Below are positions 25,101 to 43,961 of a stretch of 64,000 bases of DNA, piece by piece. The notes beneath the pieces were generated by a model, which saw only the letters and a program-made list of their open reading frames with translations, did not search any database and was not told where the DNA came from. Position numbers and translations under genes: made by a program. Origin of the DNA: Crocodylus rhombifer (lineage: Eukaryota; Chordata; Crocodylia; Crocodylidae); assembly GCA_038503035.1 (NCBI GenBank), contig JAVSML010020405.1:155671-219670 (forward strand), given 5' to 3'. Position 1 is the first letter of the stretch. The number at the start of each line of letters is the position of its first letter.

Positions 25101-26879
25101 GCAGCCCTGGAGGACGGGGCAGCCGCTGGCCAGAGGCAGATCCCAGCCCTGGCTCCAAGCCCCTCTGCTGGGCCAGGAGTCCAGCAAGCACTGGGCACAA
25201 GGCATGCTCCCGGGGACAGGGTGGGATGGGGCAAGCAGGAGAGCCAGGGCTGAGTGCAGCTGGGGAGGAACCAGTGGCTCTGCTCCTCCCAGCGGCATGG
25301 GGCAGCTGGGCTGTGGGGCTGGTGCAAGCTGAGAGCTTGGCCTGGAGCCGTCGTGTGCATCTGCGCTCCCCCCTCCCAGGGCCATGCACACACCCGGCTC
25401 CCACACGCGTGCCCTGAGCACGCGCAGATCGAGGGCTGCGCGCGCGTGTGTGCAGCAGGTAGGAGAAATCAGCCATTTTGCCAGAGTAGCTGTGGCCACC
25501 AACATGCTGAGCCCAGCCCCAGAGCGGGGCTCTCTCAGCCCCGCTGAGCTGCACAGGTCAGGACTGAGGCTCTGGGACCCCCTCTGTACCAGCCATGCCA
25601 CGCCGCAAGTACCACATCTGCTCAGCTGCCTCCCCTCGTGGAGGGACATGCTTCCCCGTGGCACAGACGTGCTATTAAATATTTAATCTCTGGGCTCAGG
25701 CCTTTCTTATTCCGTTGGCAATAATCTTGCTGGGACAGATGGTGCTCCGCTGGCCTAGATAGTTGGCAGGAGCTCTCGGAGCCGGCGGGGGGGTAAGGCG
25801 TGCTGGGCCGGCGGTTAACAGCCCTCTGCAGCCAGGCTTTGCCGGCCCCTGCTGTGCTCCGGGAGCCAGGCGGCAGACCTGGGCTCCATCCCAGCCTCCT
25901 GGTAGTGCGTGGGTTGCTGCTGTGCAGGCTTTACTGGGAGCACCGGGGCTCCAGCGTTGGAACCGGCTGTACTGGGTTTGGGCAAGGCCAGGACAGAGTA
26001 TGTCTGGCCCCTGGGGATGGGGGACGTCATGGTGCTAGTCCTTTTCTGCTGCTGGGCTTGCGAGGTGGGCGGGAGGAGATCACTGGTCCCGGCTGCCTGC
26101 TAGGGCTGGCTTGCGCCTGGGCCCTGTTGGCAAGCAGGGCACAGACTCATCCCTCGTGCCCTGGAGGGGAGCAGAGCACAGGTCTCCTGAGGATGGCCAC
26201 AGGCCCTGCAACAGGAGTCAGCTCCTGGTGCACTGGAGCAGCAGGGAGGCTTCGCTGGTATGTGCCCCCCTCCAGCAGCCCTGAGTCCTGTCAGGATGAG
26301 ATGTGGTGTCAGATCCCCCAGCCACACATGGCTTGGCCCCTGGCCATGCGGCACAAGTTTTCTGCTAGCCCATTGGGGCTGGGGCCAGGGCCAGGCAGCT
26401 GCAGAGTTATTTGCTCCCCAGGCAGAGCAGCTGGATAAACCAAGTATGGCGTGAAGCGAGCGGAGGGCGGGAGCATCATCTAGTGGCAGGGCGCGACCGC
26501 TGCACAGATGGGTGCAGAAGGAAAGGCAGCGCACGCAGGCCATGCGCCAGGAAGTGGGAGCTGTGGCCCCTTCCCTTCCCTGCCTTTGGGCTGTTGTCTA
26601 GCCCAGCACACAGGGATCCAGGCCCTGGGAGGGGGGGGGGTCATAGCCAGCTCTGTGTTTTTGCTGCATGACAGGGGTCTTGGAAGAGGGGTGGGAGTGG
26701 AGCTTGCCCCCGAGAGCTGGGACACCTGCTCAGGCTCTGCTCTCTTTCTGGGCCTCCCAGCAGCGGGAGCGGGGCACTGGGTTGCAGGGCCTCCTCCCTG
26801 CCTGCCCCCCCTCGCCACATGCATCCACAGCCTCAGGAACCACATGCCCCCGCCTCCTACATCCGTACCCTGCCAGAGA
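22183..26879. other. GC-rich non-coding block
   Basis: Contains a TTA microsatellite (about 23467-23488) flanked by a repeated TTTGCAAATATCTAT-like unit, a hAT-like terminus at 23582-23601 and an A/T palindrome at 25674-25687. No gene recognised. Confidence 0.65.
23582..23601 (-). mobile_element. hAT-like transposon terminal sequence
   Basis: AAAAAGGTTGAGAACCACTG is the reverse complement of a CAGTGGTTCTCAACC-type terminal inverted repeat found in MER5/Charlie-like non-autonomous hAT elements. The other end was not located with certainty. Confidence 0.5.
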
Positions 26880-27545
26880 TATGACCCCTGTCTCTGCACC
26901 CCCCTCCCGAGACCTGCCCCTCCTCCCTCCAGCTGCACACAGCTGGACCTCAATGCTGTCACATCCCAGGCAGCTCCCCACAAACATCCAGACCCCCCCA
27001 GATGCGCCTTTGCCACCAGTTGTATCCCCCCAGGGAGGCACATCCCCACCACCCTTCCAACAGGCCCCCCCCACACCTACTATCCCGACACCCCCCATCT
27101 GTATCTCCCAGTCTCAACATGCCACCCCAAACACATCCCTGACACACCCCACCCCACCCCACCCCTGACATGCCCCCAGCACACCCCCTCCAACATCTGC
27201 CCAGAAACAGACATACCGTCCCCCCATACCTGAGACATCTCCAACACCCCCCATCTGTCTCCCAGAAGCACCCCAACATGCCCCCACACCTGCTCCAACT
27301 CATCTGCAACATGCCTCACCAAATGTATCCCAGAAACACCCAGCACCCCCACATTTATATCTCCCAGAAACACCAACACATCCGATGCCTCCAGTGCATC
27401 TCCCAACGTATATCTCCCAGAAACGCCCCAGCCCACCATTATTACACCCCCCACACAGCCTTTCAACACACTCCTGCCACCGTCTCCAACCTGTGACACC
27501 CCCCCCCCCCCCCCCAAATCTATATCCCCAGAAACACCTCCTCCT
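26880..27545. repeat. C/A-rich, G-poor minisatellite
   Basis: Diverged units built on ATATCTCCCAGAAACACCCC and CCACATGCCCCCACACC-like segments, with very little G on the plus strand, ending in a C17 run (27499-27515). Frames through it are Pro/His/Thr-rich artefacts. Confidence 0.8.
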
Positions 27546-28974
27546 GCTCAAGCTCTTTATCTCTCAGGGCAATAAGAACAGCAGGACTTGAACTGCCCAC
27601 ACCGTGGGGCCAGGAAGGGCTAACCTGCTCTGGAGTGGGCACATCACAGTCCGTAGCTACAGCAACTGCGATCCACTCTTCTGAGCTCATGGGGGTGCAC
27701 CCTGGGCCTGCCTTGGCTCTTACATCTGCAGCCTCCTGCTGCTTCTGAACCACGTGGCTGAAAGTGGAGAGCCCTTCCTAGCCTTGGGGGCCGAGGACAG
27801 CAAGCCCACCTGACTTTTAAAGGTGACCTGCAGGGGCTGGTTTGAAGATATCAGGGCTCCCTTTTCTGCTGTGGGAGGTGAGAACCTGCTTTTCAGTTTA
27901 CCATGACTGCTGAGCGAGGGCTGTGCCAGCACAGCACCCAGGAACGTGTACCTTGAGCAGTGTCACTGAAAAGGCCAGGCTTTCCCATCTCCAGGTTAGT
28001 CCCTGCTACTGAATGGCTCTGAACAGCCCCTTTCCCACTCTTCTGCTCGCTCCCGTTCCAGATAGCAGACTGTCATCCAAGGTCACAAGAGACTAGTAAC
28101 ACTTTTCCCTTGCAGGTTTTTAGGTGACTGGAAGCAGAATGCAGTTTCAAAGCTCTCACTGCTCACCTTCCACTCACTTGCCTATGGAAAGAGGATGGGT
28201 TTAGGCATGGCTAAACACAGGTTTGGTATCCAGACTGGCTGACATTACAAGCACTTGCAGCACTTCTTTCATTAGTAACCTGCTTGTCCTAGAAACTTGG
28301 GGTGCAAACCACTTCCCCCCAATCCTAGCAGCTCTTCCTGTACAACCACATGGAGTTGGAATCACAAACTCATTGAGCCAGTTGACACACGCCTTATTGC
28401 ACAGCTCCAGGCACTGCTCCTCCCGAGTGAGTGTTGCAGAGGGTCCAAGCCATGGTTTTTCAAATCAAGATGTATTTTACAGAATACTCCTGTTCTCCCC
28501 AAGTATTTCCAACCTACAGTGGTTGCAACCCAGCCTGGGTGAGGCCTACAGCCCAGGCAGAAGGCAGCAGAAGAACCAGAGCAAAGTGGCTGGAATCACA
28601 GCATGAACAGAGCCCCAAAGGGAGACAAGCAGGCATGGCTGGATTTTGAGCTACAGGGTTTTTTTAATGAGGTGAAGCTGAGTCTTGATTAAACAGGAAC
28701 TGCCCTGACATGGTGGTGAAGTGCTGACGGGCATTTAGTCAGGTTGCAGCTCAGAGACAGGTAATGGAGCCGAAAGAAATACCTGCATGACAGCACTGCC
28801 CCACCTCAAGGGCCCAAGCCTGGTTTAATCAAGTACAACCTCCAGTAGACAAGGCCTCAGCCACCCGAGTCTGTTGCCTCGCAGACAGATGGCATGTGGT
28901 CATGAAAGGGACAGCAAAGGGTGAAGCTTTGGAATCTGGCCACAGCAACCAGGCAAACAGTGGTTGGGAGTAAA
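27546..28974. other. Flank downstream of TMEM39B
   Basis: GC content drops here from the left block. No exon or named repeat seen; part may be an extended TMEM39B 3'UTR. Confidence 0.6.
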
Positions 28975-29122
28975 AAAATATGATTTTTCCTTTTAATTAC
29001 ATCAGTTATCAAAGAAAAAAAAGCAGTGGTAACAAAAATACAAAGCTCTGAGGTTGGTTGTTTTGGGGTTTTGTTTTTCCTGTTTTGTTTTTTTTTTAAC
29101 AAGCTGGAGCAGACCAAGTGCT
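28975..29122 (-). other. TMEM39B 3'UTR, provisional end
   Basis: After the stop comes an A/T-rich stretch with an ATTAAA variant signal on the minus strand at 28997-28992, followed by a T-rich and G/T-rich downstream element. This would give a very short 3'UTR. Other ATTAAA matches (near 28820 and 28670) could extend it by several hundred bases. The choice is an inference. Confidence 0.4.
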
Positions 29123-35824
<6,702 letters not shown>

Positions 35825-36099
35825 TCACCGCCACGTGCCCGCCCCGCCCCCCCGAGCCGCGTCGGGGTCGGGGGGAGGGCTGACGCGCACGCGCAGCACC
35901 CCGCGCCCCTCACCCATGTCCTGCGGCGGCGGCGGCGGCGCGCAGACAATATGGCGGGCGGGGCCGAGATGGCGGCCGGGAGCGGACAAACCTCAGCGCG
36001 CGGCCGGGGCCGCCTCTTAAAGGCGCCGCGACTGGGGGGGGGGCGGCTCTAACCACTAACTCCCACTGCCCAGTGGGGGGTGGGGAAGGAGGGTTTGCC

Positions 36100-36225
36100 T
36101 GGGGGAGTTTATCCTCGAAAATAAGGCTGCTCAGCTGGGGTTAGAGGAGCAGGTGCTCAGCTCGGGTGGGGGGTGCTCAACTGGGGAAGTTTATCTTTGA
36201 AAATAAGGGTGCTCAGCTGGAGCTG
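36100..36225 (+). repeat. Two-copy tandem duplication upstream of TMEM39B
   Basis: The unit AGTTTATCCTCGAAAATAAG plus GCTGCTCAGCTGGGG recurs about 80 bp later with few changes, separated by further GTGCTCAGCT-like copies. Several CAGCTG E-boxes result. Confidence 0.75.
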
Positions 36226-37141
36226 GAGGTGCTCGACTGGAGCTAGGCGGTGCTGGGCAGGGCCCGGGCCCAAGGGGGCCCCACAGCCAGCCTCGCCCAG
36301 GGCCCCCACATGCCTAGGTGGGAGCCTGGGCCCCGCTGCCCCCACCCCTGTAGCGAGGCCATGGTCTGGGGCCGTACCGGGGCCACAGCGCAGCCCTGGT
36401 GGTCCGGACACCCCTCCCATCCGACCCGCTGGCTTTCCCGCACGAGACGCTCTTCCCCGGCTCGGCAGGGCGCCCCGACCGACGACTGTCGCCGTAATGC
36501 CAGACGTCGTTTCGAAGGCCCAAAACCAGCCGTCTCGGGGCTACGGGCAGCCCGTGCTGCGTGCCAGCATGACCGCCCAGGGCTGGTTAACAGCTTGTAG
36601 CACTCTCTTTCCCTGGGACCTGTCTTATTGGTGCCTGGGGTTTTAGTGGCGCAACATTCAACCTGCCCTGCTGTCAAGCAGCAGGATGCAGTGTGGTATT
36701 TAACTGGGGGTGACTGGGCCACTCCTCCCTGGTGCACCGTGCAGGCAGCCGGGAGGGTGCGAGAAGGCAGGGGGCTTCCCCAGGGAAGCTGCACGCAGGA
36801 AAGCTGAATTTATTGGGCTTCATCTCAAACCACCTTGGAGCCCACGCGGTGGCCAGCTCAGCTCAGGTCAGGGGCTGTGCAGCGCCTGGTTAGCAGCACA
36901 CTCATGACTGCCGTCTGTCCCTTGCCATATTGTCCTTTTACAAACCAGTTTGGTGCGGGTAGCCTGGCAGGACACTGGCCTCCTATTAACAATAATCAGG
37001 GTCACTGCACATCTGGGATCCAAAACATCTGCAGAGCTTGTGCACACCACATGCTTGCTCCCTCCGTTGGGCTCTAAGGGCATTTGCCCACACTAGCACT
37101 GCAGCCCCACGGGCTTTTAAAAGCACCTGGGACTGCGGCAC

Positions 37142-37264
37142 ATGCAGTTGAATAAGCAGTGGTGGTGGGGCAGTTTTGAACTGAAACATATCGGAGGTGT
37201 TTTAGTTCAAAAAGCACACTGCAGCCATTTTCTGTTCACTGATGCACTGCTTACACAACTGCAT
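37142..37264. mobile_element. Imperfect fold-back (MITE-like) element
   Basis: Outer arms ATGCAGTTGAATAAGCAGTG (37142-37161) and its near-complement CACTGCTTACACAACTGCAT (37245-37264) match at 18 of 20 positions. Inner arms TTTTGAACTGAAAC (37174-37187) and GTTTTAGTTCAAAA (37199-37212) match at 13 of 14. Confidence 0.6.
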
Positions 37265-37406
37265 ACGACTCGGCACACTGCACGTCAGCTTGTGTGCGGA
37301 GCAGACTCGGTTAATTGAGTCTGCTCTGACCCGCCAGATCTCCAGCACGCTGCGGGACAAAGAGATGTGTATAAATGCCCATAGACTACAGGAATCATAA
37401 CTCACG

Positions 37407-37508
37407 GTAGAGGTGATGTCTTTTATTAGACCAACTCGGTTTTTGCCCCCCCCAAAATAACTTTTTTGGCAAAAACCGAGTTGGTCTAATAAAAGACATC
37501 ACCTCTAC
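37407..37508. repeat. Perfect inverted repeat, 41-bp arms, 20-bp spacer
   Basis: The left arm at 37407-37447 (begins GTAGAGGTGATGTCTTTTAT) is the exact reverse complement of 37468-37508. The right arm continues into sequence resembling a repeat unit common in reptile genomes (GTTGGTCTAATAAAAGACAT and onward), so the left arm looks like an inverted extra copy. Confidence 0.92.
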
Positions 37509-39680
37509 TACGAATTGATTCCTTTCGCCTCTAGACCAATACAGCAACAACCTGGGTACCCAAGACTACAGAGCACAGGACGAGGTAACCAACTGCCTCC
37601 CCCCACCTTTGTGTCGACGTCTCATTTTGGGACCAATCTACTCATGACCCCAGCAGCGAACGACCGGACTCCAGGGCTCTGACTGCAGCAGAGGAAGAGG
37701 GAAAATGTGCTGCTCCCTGGACACGGGTAAAAAGGGAAGTCTGGCACCCCCAGCAGCAGCAGCAGAGCTCAGCACTGCTGTCTCTAGGTACTTTGTGAGC
37801 CCCAACTCCCCGGGTATCGCTCCCTCTCCTAAAAGTCCTTTCACAGACAGTTGAGAGGCAGGCTGGGCTGCGCAAGCCTCCTTTTGCTCCCTTTTTTCCT
37901 AGGAAAAGCAGTTGCTTTTCAGATGGATTGGTGTGGAGTTCTTACCAGAGTCAGTTGTTCTGATCAAAGATTTAAAAGCCAAGATGAAAGACACCACGAG
38001 CTGCTGGCGTAACAAGTTAGTCCAAGCCTTTGCAAAGCTCCTTGAGCTGGAGAGGCCTGAAGGATTCTCAGCACTGTTGAGAGCTCTGACCCCCACACAG
38101 TCCTTCAGGCTTTGCACCCGCCAGGTTTCGGATGTCAAGCTATTCCTGTCCTACTGCATTTGTTTACTGCCTGACCCTTCGCGATTTCAAGGCATGGAGC
38201 TTTCCTGGTGTCAGACGTGCTAAGTGTGCAGGAGGCATTTCAAGGCATCGTGGCATCGGGTGCAGCACCTGGAGGGAGGTACTGTAGTCACGTGTGTAGA
38301 GGACACAAGCTGCTGTACATCTAACGTCCCCATCTCATCTACCACTGCAGATTTCATCCATTGCGACTTCAGGCAAGAACAGCGATGCCACTGCAGGAGA
38401 AATTAGCATTAACAAAACTCTCTCGCACCTTTGAAAATGTGTCAAGTCACAGTCAGGACTTTATTCCTTCATCTCCAGGGAAGAACTAGAACCATCTTAA
38501 ACATATGGCTAACACCTATTGCTAAATATCAGCCTGTGCAGTTTCTTGCTAGCTCCTGTGCAGCAGTCATTCGCAAGCTATGACTTGCCTTCATCTAATC
38601 TCCACTGTCTTCTCCAGCAGCTTGCACTATGGGTAGTTGATGCTACAGTGCAGACAAGCCATTATACAATCCGTGTGCCCACCTCCACTCAGGCTGGAGG
38701 CAGCCGTGATTGATAAAACGGGAATTTCAACGTGGCAGCATTAGGTGAAGGGCACTGGCTTTGCCAACCTGCACCACGTCTGTCATACTCACTAAAGATG
38801 CTCAGACATCTGCTTCAAGGGATGGATTCAACTCATTAACATTCTTTGCCATTGGAAGGGCAGGAAGTAGCAATTACTGATGGCACATCAAACATCAGCG
38901 TTTCAGTGTGCAACCTGTGTATTTATTTAGCAAGCCTCACAATGCATTTGTGTAGCTAGCTGGGGAAGTCATAGCTGAGCTGCGAGAGATGCTTTGCATT
39001 TCAATACCAGGGAAACAAAACCAAAAAAAAAATAATCACACTTGCCTTATATAGCTTCTGAAGTGGATGAAGCAGGCTCCCGTGTTCTTCTAATACACGC
39101 AAAATGCCTGCAGCTCTGAAAGATTAGGTGTGTCAGCTAATGAGGTTCCATGTTCCAGCCAACTTTGAGGAAGGAGGCTCAGCCATCCTAGTCTCATTTC
39201 CAAGAAACTCAATGGTTTTGCAAGAAGTTGAGATCCAGGGGTCAAAAACCCCAGCACAGAAAACAGGCAGAGCGTCACATGCAGGGACAGCATGTGCCAA
39301 CCAAAACCGGAGCCTGGCAGGGTGGAGCCACATTCCAGCTGCCAGCCAGGCTCCAAGCTGCAGACGCGACACACTTGCAACTTCCCCAACTGACAGGTAA
39401 GGCTGCTAGGGCCACCACCTGTGCTGACCCCAACTTCCCCTACCTCACCTGGGGTAATCTGTTGCACACCAGGGGGTGCATGGCATGGGCACTCCCCGCA
39501 CAACTAGCAGTGGCACAAGGGGTCCCGCTTCTAGTTGTCCCCAGGGAACCAAACCTCTACTCGTCTGAACACGGCACTGGGTTTATCTTGAGAATCATGT
39601 TTGCACACCTAGCAGTGCTAAAATTGCATGGCACCCCGCAGCACCCCTGAAAAGATCTCCAGACATCCCAGGGTGCTGCA

Positions 39681-39699
39681 GGACCCTGGTTGATCACTG
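39681..39699. mobile_element. hAT-like terminal sequence
   Basis: GGACCCTGGTTGATCACTG is a diverged CAGTGGTTCTCAACC-type end. The 100 bp before it resembles the right part of the element at 34050-34365. The other end is not identified. Confidence 0.35.
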
Positions 39700-42600
39700 G
39701 GTTCCAGGCTGAAGAGACATGTAAGCAAGCTGCTGGAAGTAAATGTATTGTTTAAATACGACAACACAGTCTTATTTGTAGATCTGCAGTCATCTCTCTC
39801 CCTCTCCAGACTGTACCCCCTGCTCATAGCTTGTGGCTTGCCCAGCTTACTGAAGCATTTCCTTTTGCTCATAGTACTTCATATTTCTCACCTGCATGTC
39901 CCAGCCCAGATAGTTGAAGAGGCAGGCAGTGTTGCGGTTGCAGCAGCCCATTTCTTACCCTGGGACACTGTTCCCTGACTCCTGTTGGAAGCCTTATAAG
40001 GCCTCCATGTCACCAGACCGTCGGCAGATTTTAGACACAGCCCAGCATCTTAAAATGACAGGGAGCATAAAATAATCCTCACTTTCCACTTCTCCCCAAC
40101 TCTGCTCTGCAACCCATTCCCTCATATGGCCTAGCCCCATTGTTTATTGCATTAAAACATGAGGCCTTTTTTCATGAGCCTGGGTTTGCTCAAAACCAAG
40201 CTGGCCTCAGCCTTCACATGTGCTGCTTTGTAACAGCTTTAATCTATCTGGATCTAGAGCAAAATACTGTGCCAGACAACTATAGCAAGACAGCGATTCC
40301 CTCCATCCTACTGACCGTACTCCCTATGAGGTTTCAGAGGAGGCAAGGATGTTATAGCAAGGCTGTAAAACAAGATGCTGTCTCTCAGCTATTTGCTTTA
40401 TTAAAAAATCTGAACAGGAATCAGAAGCCAAAACGTAAGGAGCAGACGTAGAACGATTCAGTCTCCAGAAAGGGAAATGATGCAGTCTGTTATTCTTTGG
40501 GAAAACATGCTCTTAGTGCTGGGACATCTGCTCAGCTTGCTTTCACCCCCTCAGCGTGTTGTCTGGGACAAGCAGCTTTACACTATGTGTAGGCACAGAA
40601 GAGTCTCTACTTGTGCTGGGATCTCTAGAACCTACTGCCTCCTTGGAAGAGCTTCTCTTATCACAGCTTAATTTTAGGATACCAATTCAAAGGTAAAAAA
40701 TAAGGCATTTGATAAAGCCTGTAGAAACATGCTCCATAGAAAACATTAGCGTATAAAAGAGAAAGATACTTTTAATAAATAACATGTATAGTGACTAGAA
40801 TGGACCCCTCTAAATCACCAGCATAATGGGCCAAAGGATTTCATTCAGCGAGTCCTGTGTCACTCCCATGATTTCTGGCTGAATTAGAGCAGGTATTTTA
40901 GAAAGAATCCAATCTGGATTACTCTGTGGTCATCCTAAAGCCAGTTTGTCATTCACCAGGCCAAGGCTCTCCTTACAGCCACACTACAAGATGAATGGAG
41001 GAGATTTGAAGCCGCACATGTTCCCAAGCCCCTTTAGGCAAATACAGGTCTTTGCATTGCACAAAATGTACGCCCCTCCATAACAATCTGTTACACAAGA
41101 GATCACCCAATATATGTAGGAACTAAATGTAGAGGAAATGTATATGCTCCAAATGGCAGTGTCACAAGATCCACTTCTACTGGGTAAAAAAATTGCATCA
41201 TAATAGATGATCTCTATCAAATCTTTTCCGCAGGAAATAAAGGTTGTGCCTATTAAGAGAGAAATGGGAAAAGAATTGGTACAAGGAAATGGATGGCCTA
41301 ACACAGCTGCACTGCAAACAAATTCTAACTGAGCAGACTACTGAAATCATTATGCATTTTTAATACGACAGGAAACCAATAGATGAATTTTCAGACCATC
41401 AGCATCCTCCCCCTCTTGCCGATAAGATTAGAGATGCTTGTTTTCTATCTCTACAGTACCATGCAAGATAAATCTGTTTAAAAGTGCTTCCAGTTCCTCA
41501 TGTATTTCAAGACTTTAGTGCTTTACTTGTGCTGCAGTTAACAGGGAACTATCACCCTGGAATTCTTTTTCTTTGGGAACCTCAGAGAATTTGCAATGGT
41601 CTCAAGTCACCAAAGGAAGTAGCTGGATATCCCAAAACTGAGCATTTAAGCCACTGTGTTTGGGTGCCAGAGACTGGGCCCTGACCCTGCAGTTTGGACA
41701 CCGGTGCCTTTGAGGGAAAGGTTGGGTTTCTGTCCAATGAAAGGTGCCACATGGTTGTATACAAGCCACCAAGACCACAGTAACCGCCAGAGGGAGCTCC
41801 TCTACTGTCAGTCCAGAAAATAACTGACAGCCAAAGGTGGTGGCAGGTTATCCGACCCGCAGTGGGCTCAAATGGTTCCACCTGCTGCTGCGGGGCATGT
41901 GCAGTCCTCCAGGACTGGTGGCTGAGTCAAGTTCCAGCTGGGTTTGGAGACCAGCGACTGAAACTCCTGTGCCAGTGGGATTTTTAACAAAAGCAGAGCC
42001 CATAAAAATCCCAGTCAGCAGCTAGTGTACATCTCAGAATCCCACCGGTGTCAAGCTGCGGCCATGGCTCAGATTTAAAACAGGGAGAGCTGGCTCCCAA
42101 ATTTGGATGACCATAATTTACTTGTCAGAGTCACGCAAGGGTTCCTTCCTACGAACACCACCACGCTCAACTATGTGGGATAGCAAATCCAGCCAAAGCT
42201 GCCTTATGCTGGCATTGGAATGAATCCTATCTGCAGAGAGCAGCGAGTCAGCTCCAGAGATCTGCCTCGCTCCAGATCCACTCTGGCCAGGGCACTATGG
42301 GAGAGCTTCAGACATGTGCCTACTACAGCCACAATCTCGGCAAGCTCTTTAGCCCCCTAAGTGGCCGTTTGGAAAAAATAAGGAGTCTAGTTTTTCTGTA
42401 GGCATATGAAGAACTGCTTCTATTTAGCACTTCAGATGGTGCCACCCTCCCACCCCCTCGCTTCCTACACAGAAGATGTTAGCAGCTCACTCCAGGATCC
42501 AAAAATAAACCAAGTCACCTACCCTGCTGGCATTTACCATGCACACATCTTCACTCAGGTGACTCGCAGCCACGTACGACGCCTGGAAGTTGAGAAAAGG

Positions 42601-42749
42601 ACTGTCAGAAATCTTAGCGGAAATGGATTCAAAGAAGAACACACACAAGAATAAAAGATCCCTGCATGCAATTTACACAGGAAGGAAAACATGCAACTCA
42701 AGCGGAGCTCTCAACATCTCAGTGAATAGCAGTATTGGGGTCTATATGG

Positions 42750-43926
42750 GCCGACATTATTATTATTATTATTATTTTTTTACATTTTAAATAACTGAGC
42801 AGAATTTTTTGGGCAGTAGCAGGACTCTCTACCGTCATTGGCATTTTACATTTTTGAAACTTTTTTCCATTCCTTTTTGCCCACATGACATTACAGTGCA
42901 TTACAAAGGGCACAATATTAAAAGTTATCGTTAATTTATGCAGAAGCACGTGGTTGTTGTTTTTTTTTAAATGTCTATTTTTAAACATCTTTTGTTGCTG
43001 CAAAATTTTACATTAAAATTAACACTTGAAGAATTGCTTCAATAACGTTTATGCAAATTGCCGTCACAGTTTATGTAAAAGAGAAATGCGCTATTAAAAT
43101 CAGACATTTAGGTTACCTTTTGGGTTTTGCGATGCATGTTAGCTTTACACATCCTGATTCTCCTGCGATAATTTTCCTTTAAAAGGGGGGCATAGGGTGA
43201 TCTTTTCATCAAGACAGACATTATGCCCTGAAAGCTGACTCCAAACCATTGTGGAAAATTCAGTTATTTACACTTTAATAACAAACTACAAATACAACTT
43301 TTTGTTTTTAAAGTATTCCCCTCAGTCATGCGCTGCGACAAGCAGTTTGGATGCTAATGTACTAATATAAATTTTTCACCCCCGAGCAGTTTGTGTCTCT
43401 TTTCCCCTTAAAAACGCCAGATTTGTTTGTTTTTTTTTTTTTGCAGAGGAGGGAAATAAAACCATCTTACATTTTTCTACACAGCAGTTTACTTTAACCT
43501 ATTGTACCGTCTCAGAAGGAGATTAAGAGCAGTTGCTTGCATAACTTCTCAAAACCACCAAGGGTTTGTAACTGGCTTCCCAGGTGAAGGCCACCACAAG
43601 TACTTAAAGCATCGTCTTAAAGCAAGGGTTAGTTGTGTTAATACAAAACCAAGGATCAGCTCCCTTTCCTCTGCTCAGTAGCTAGGCCCTGGACTTTTCA
43701 GCATTCACTTTATCCTTCTACTTTTAGAGCATCTATTTCAGACTCCACGTGGAGTCGGCCGTCTGAAGAATGCTGAGGCCACCTAAGTCATTAGCTCAAG
43801 TCACGAACCAGAAACATTTCTTCCAGCTGCCAGTTTTACAGAAGTCAGATTTCTGCATGAGCGCTGGCTCAAACTGCTTTCAACAACTTCCAGGGGGTGA
43901 AAAACACTTTTTGGGTTTTTTTTCCC

Positions 43927-43961
<35 letters not shown>

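Larger units (their letters stand above)
36226..42749. other. Intergenic region between TMEM39B and KHDRBS1
   Basis: Six and a half kb with no recognisable exon. It holds two fold-back structures (37142-37264, 37407-37508) and a hAT-like terminus near 39681-39699. GC content falls steadily toward KHDRBS1. Confidence 0.75.

Noticed and set aside
26508..27233. 241-residue Pro/His/Thr-rich open frame
   Set aside because: It runs through the G-poor C/A-rich minisatellite, where stop codons are rare by composition.
42719..43003. Small Lys/Asn-rich frame on the minus strand
   Set aside because: A product of A/T-rich UTR-like sequence, without conserved content.
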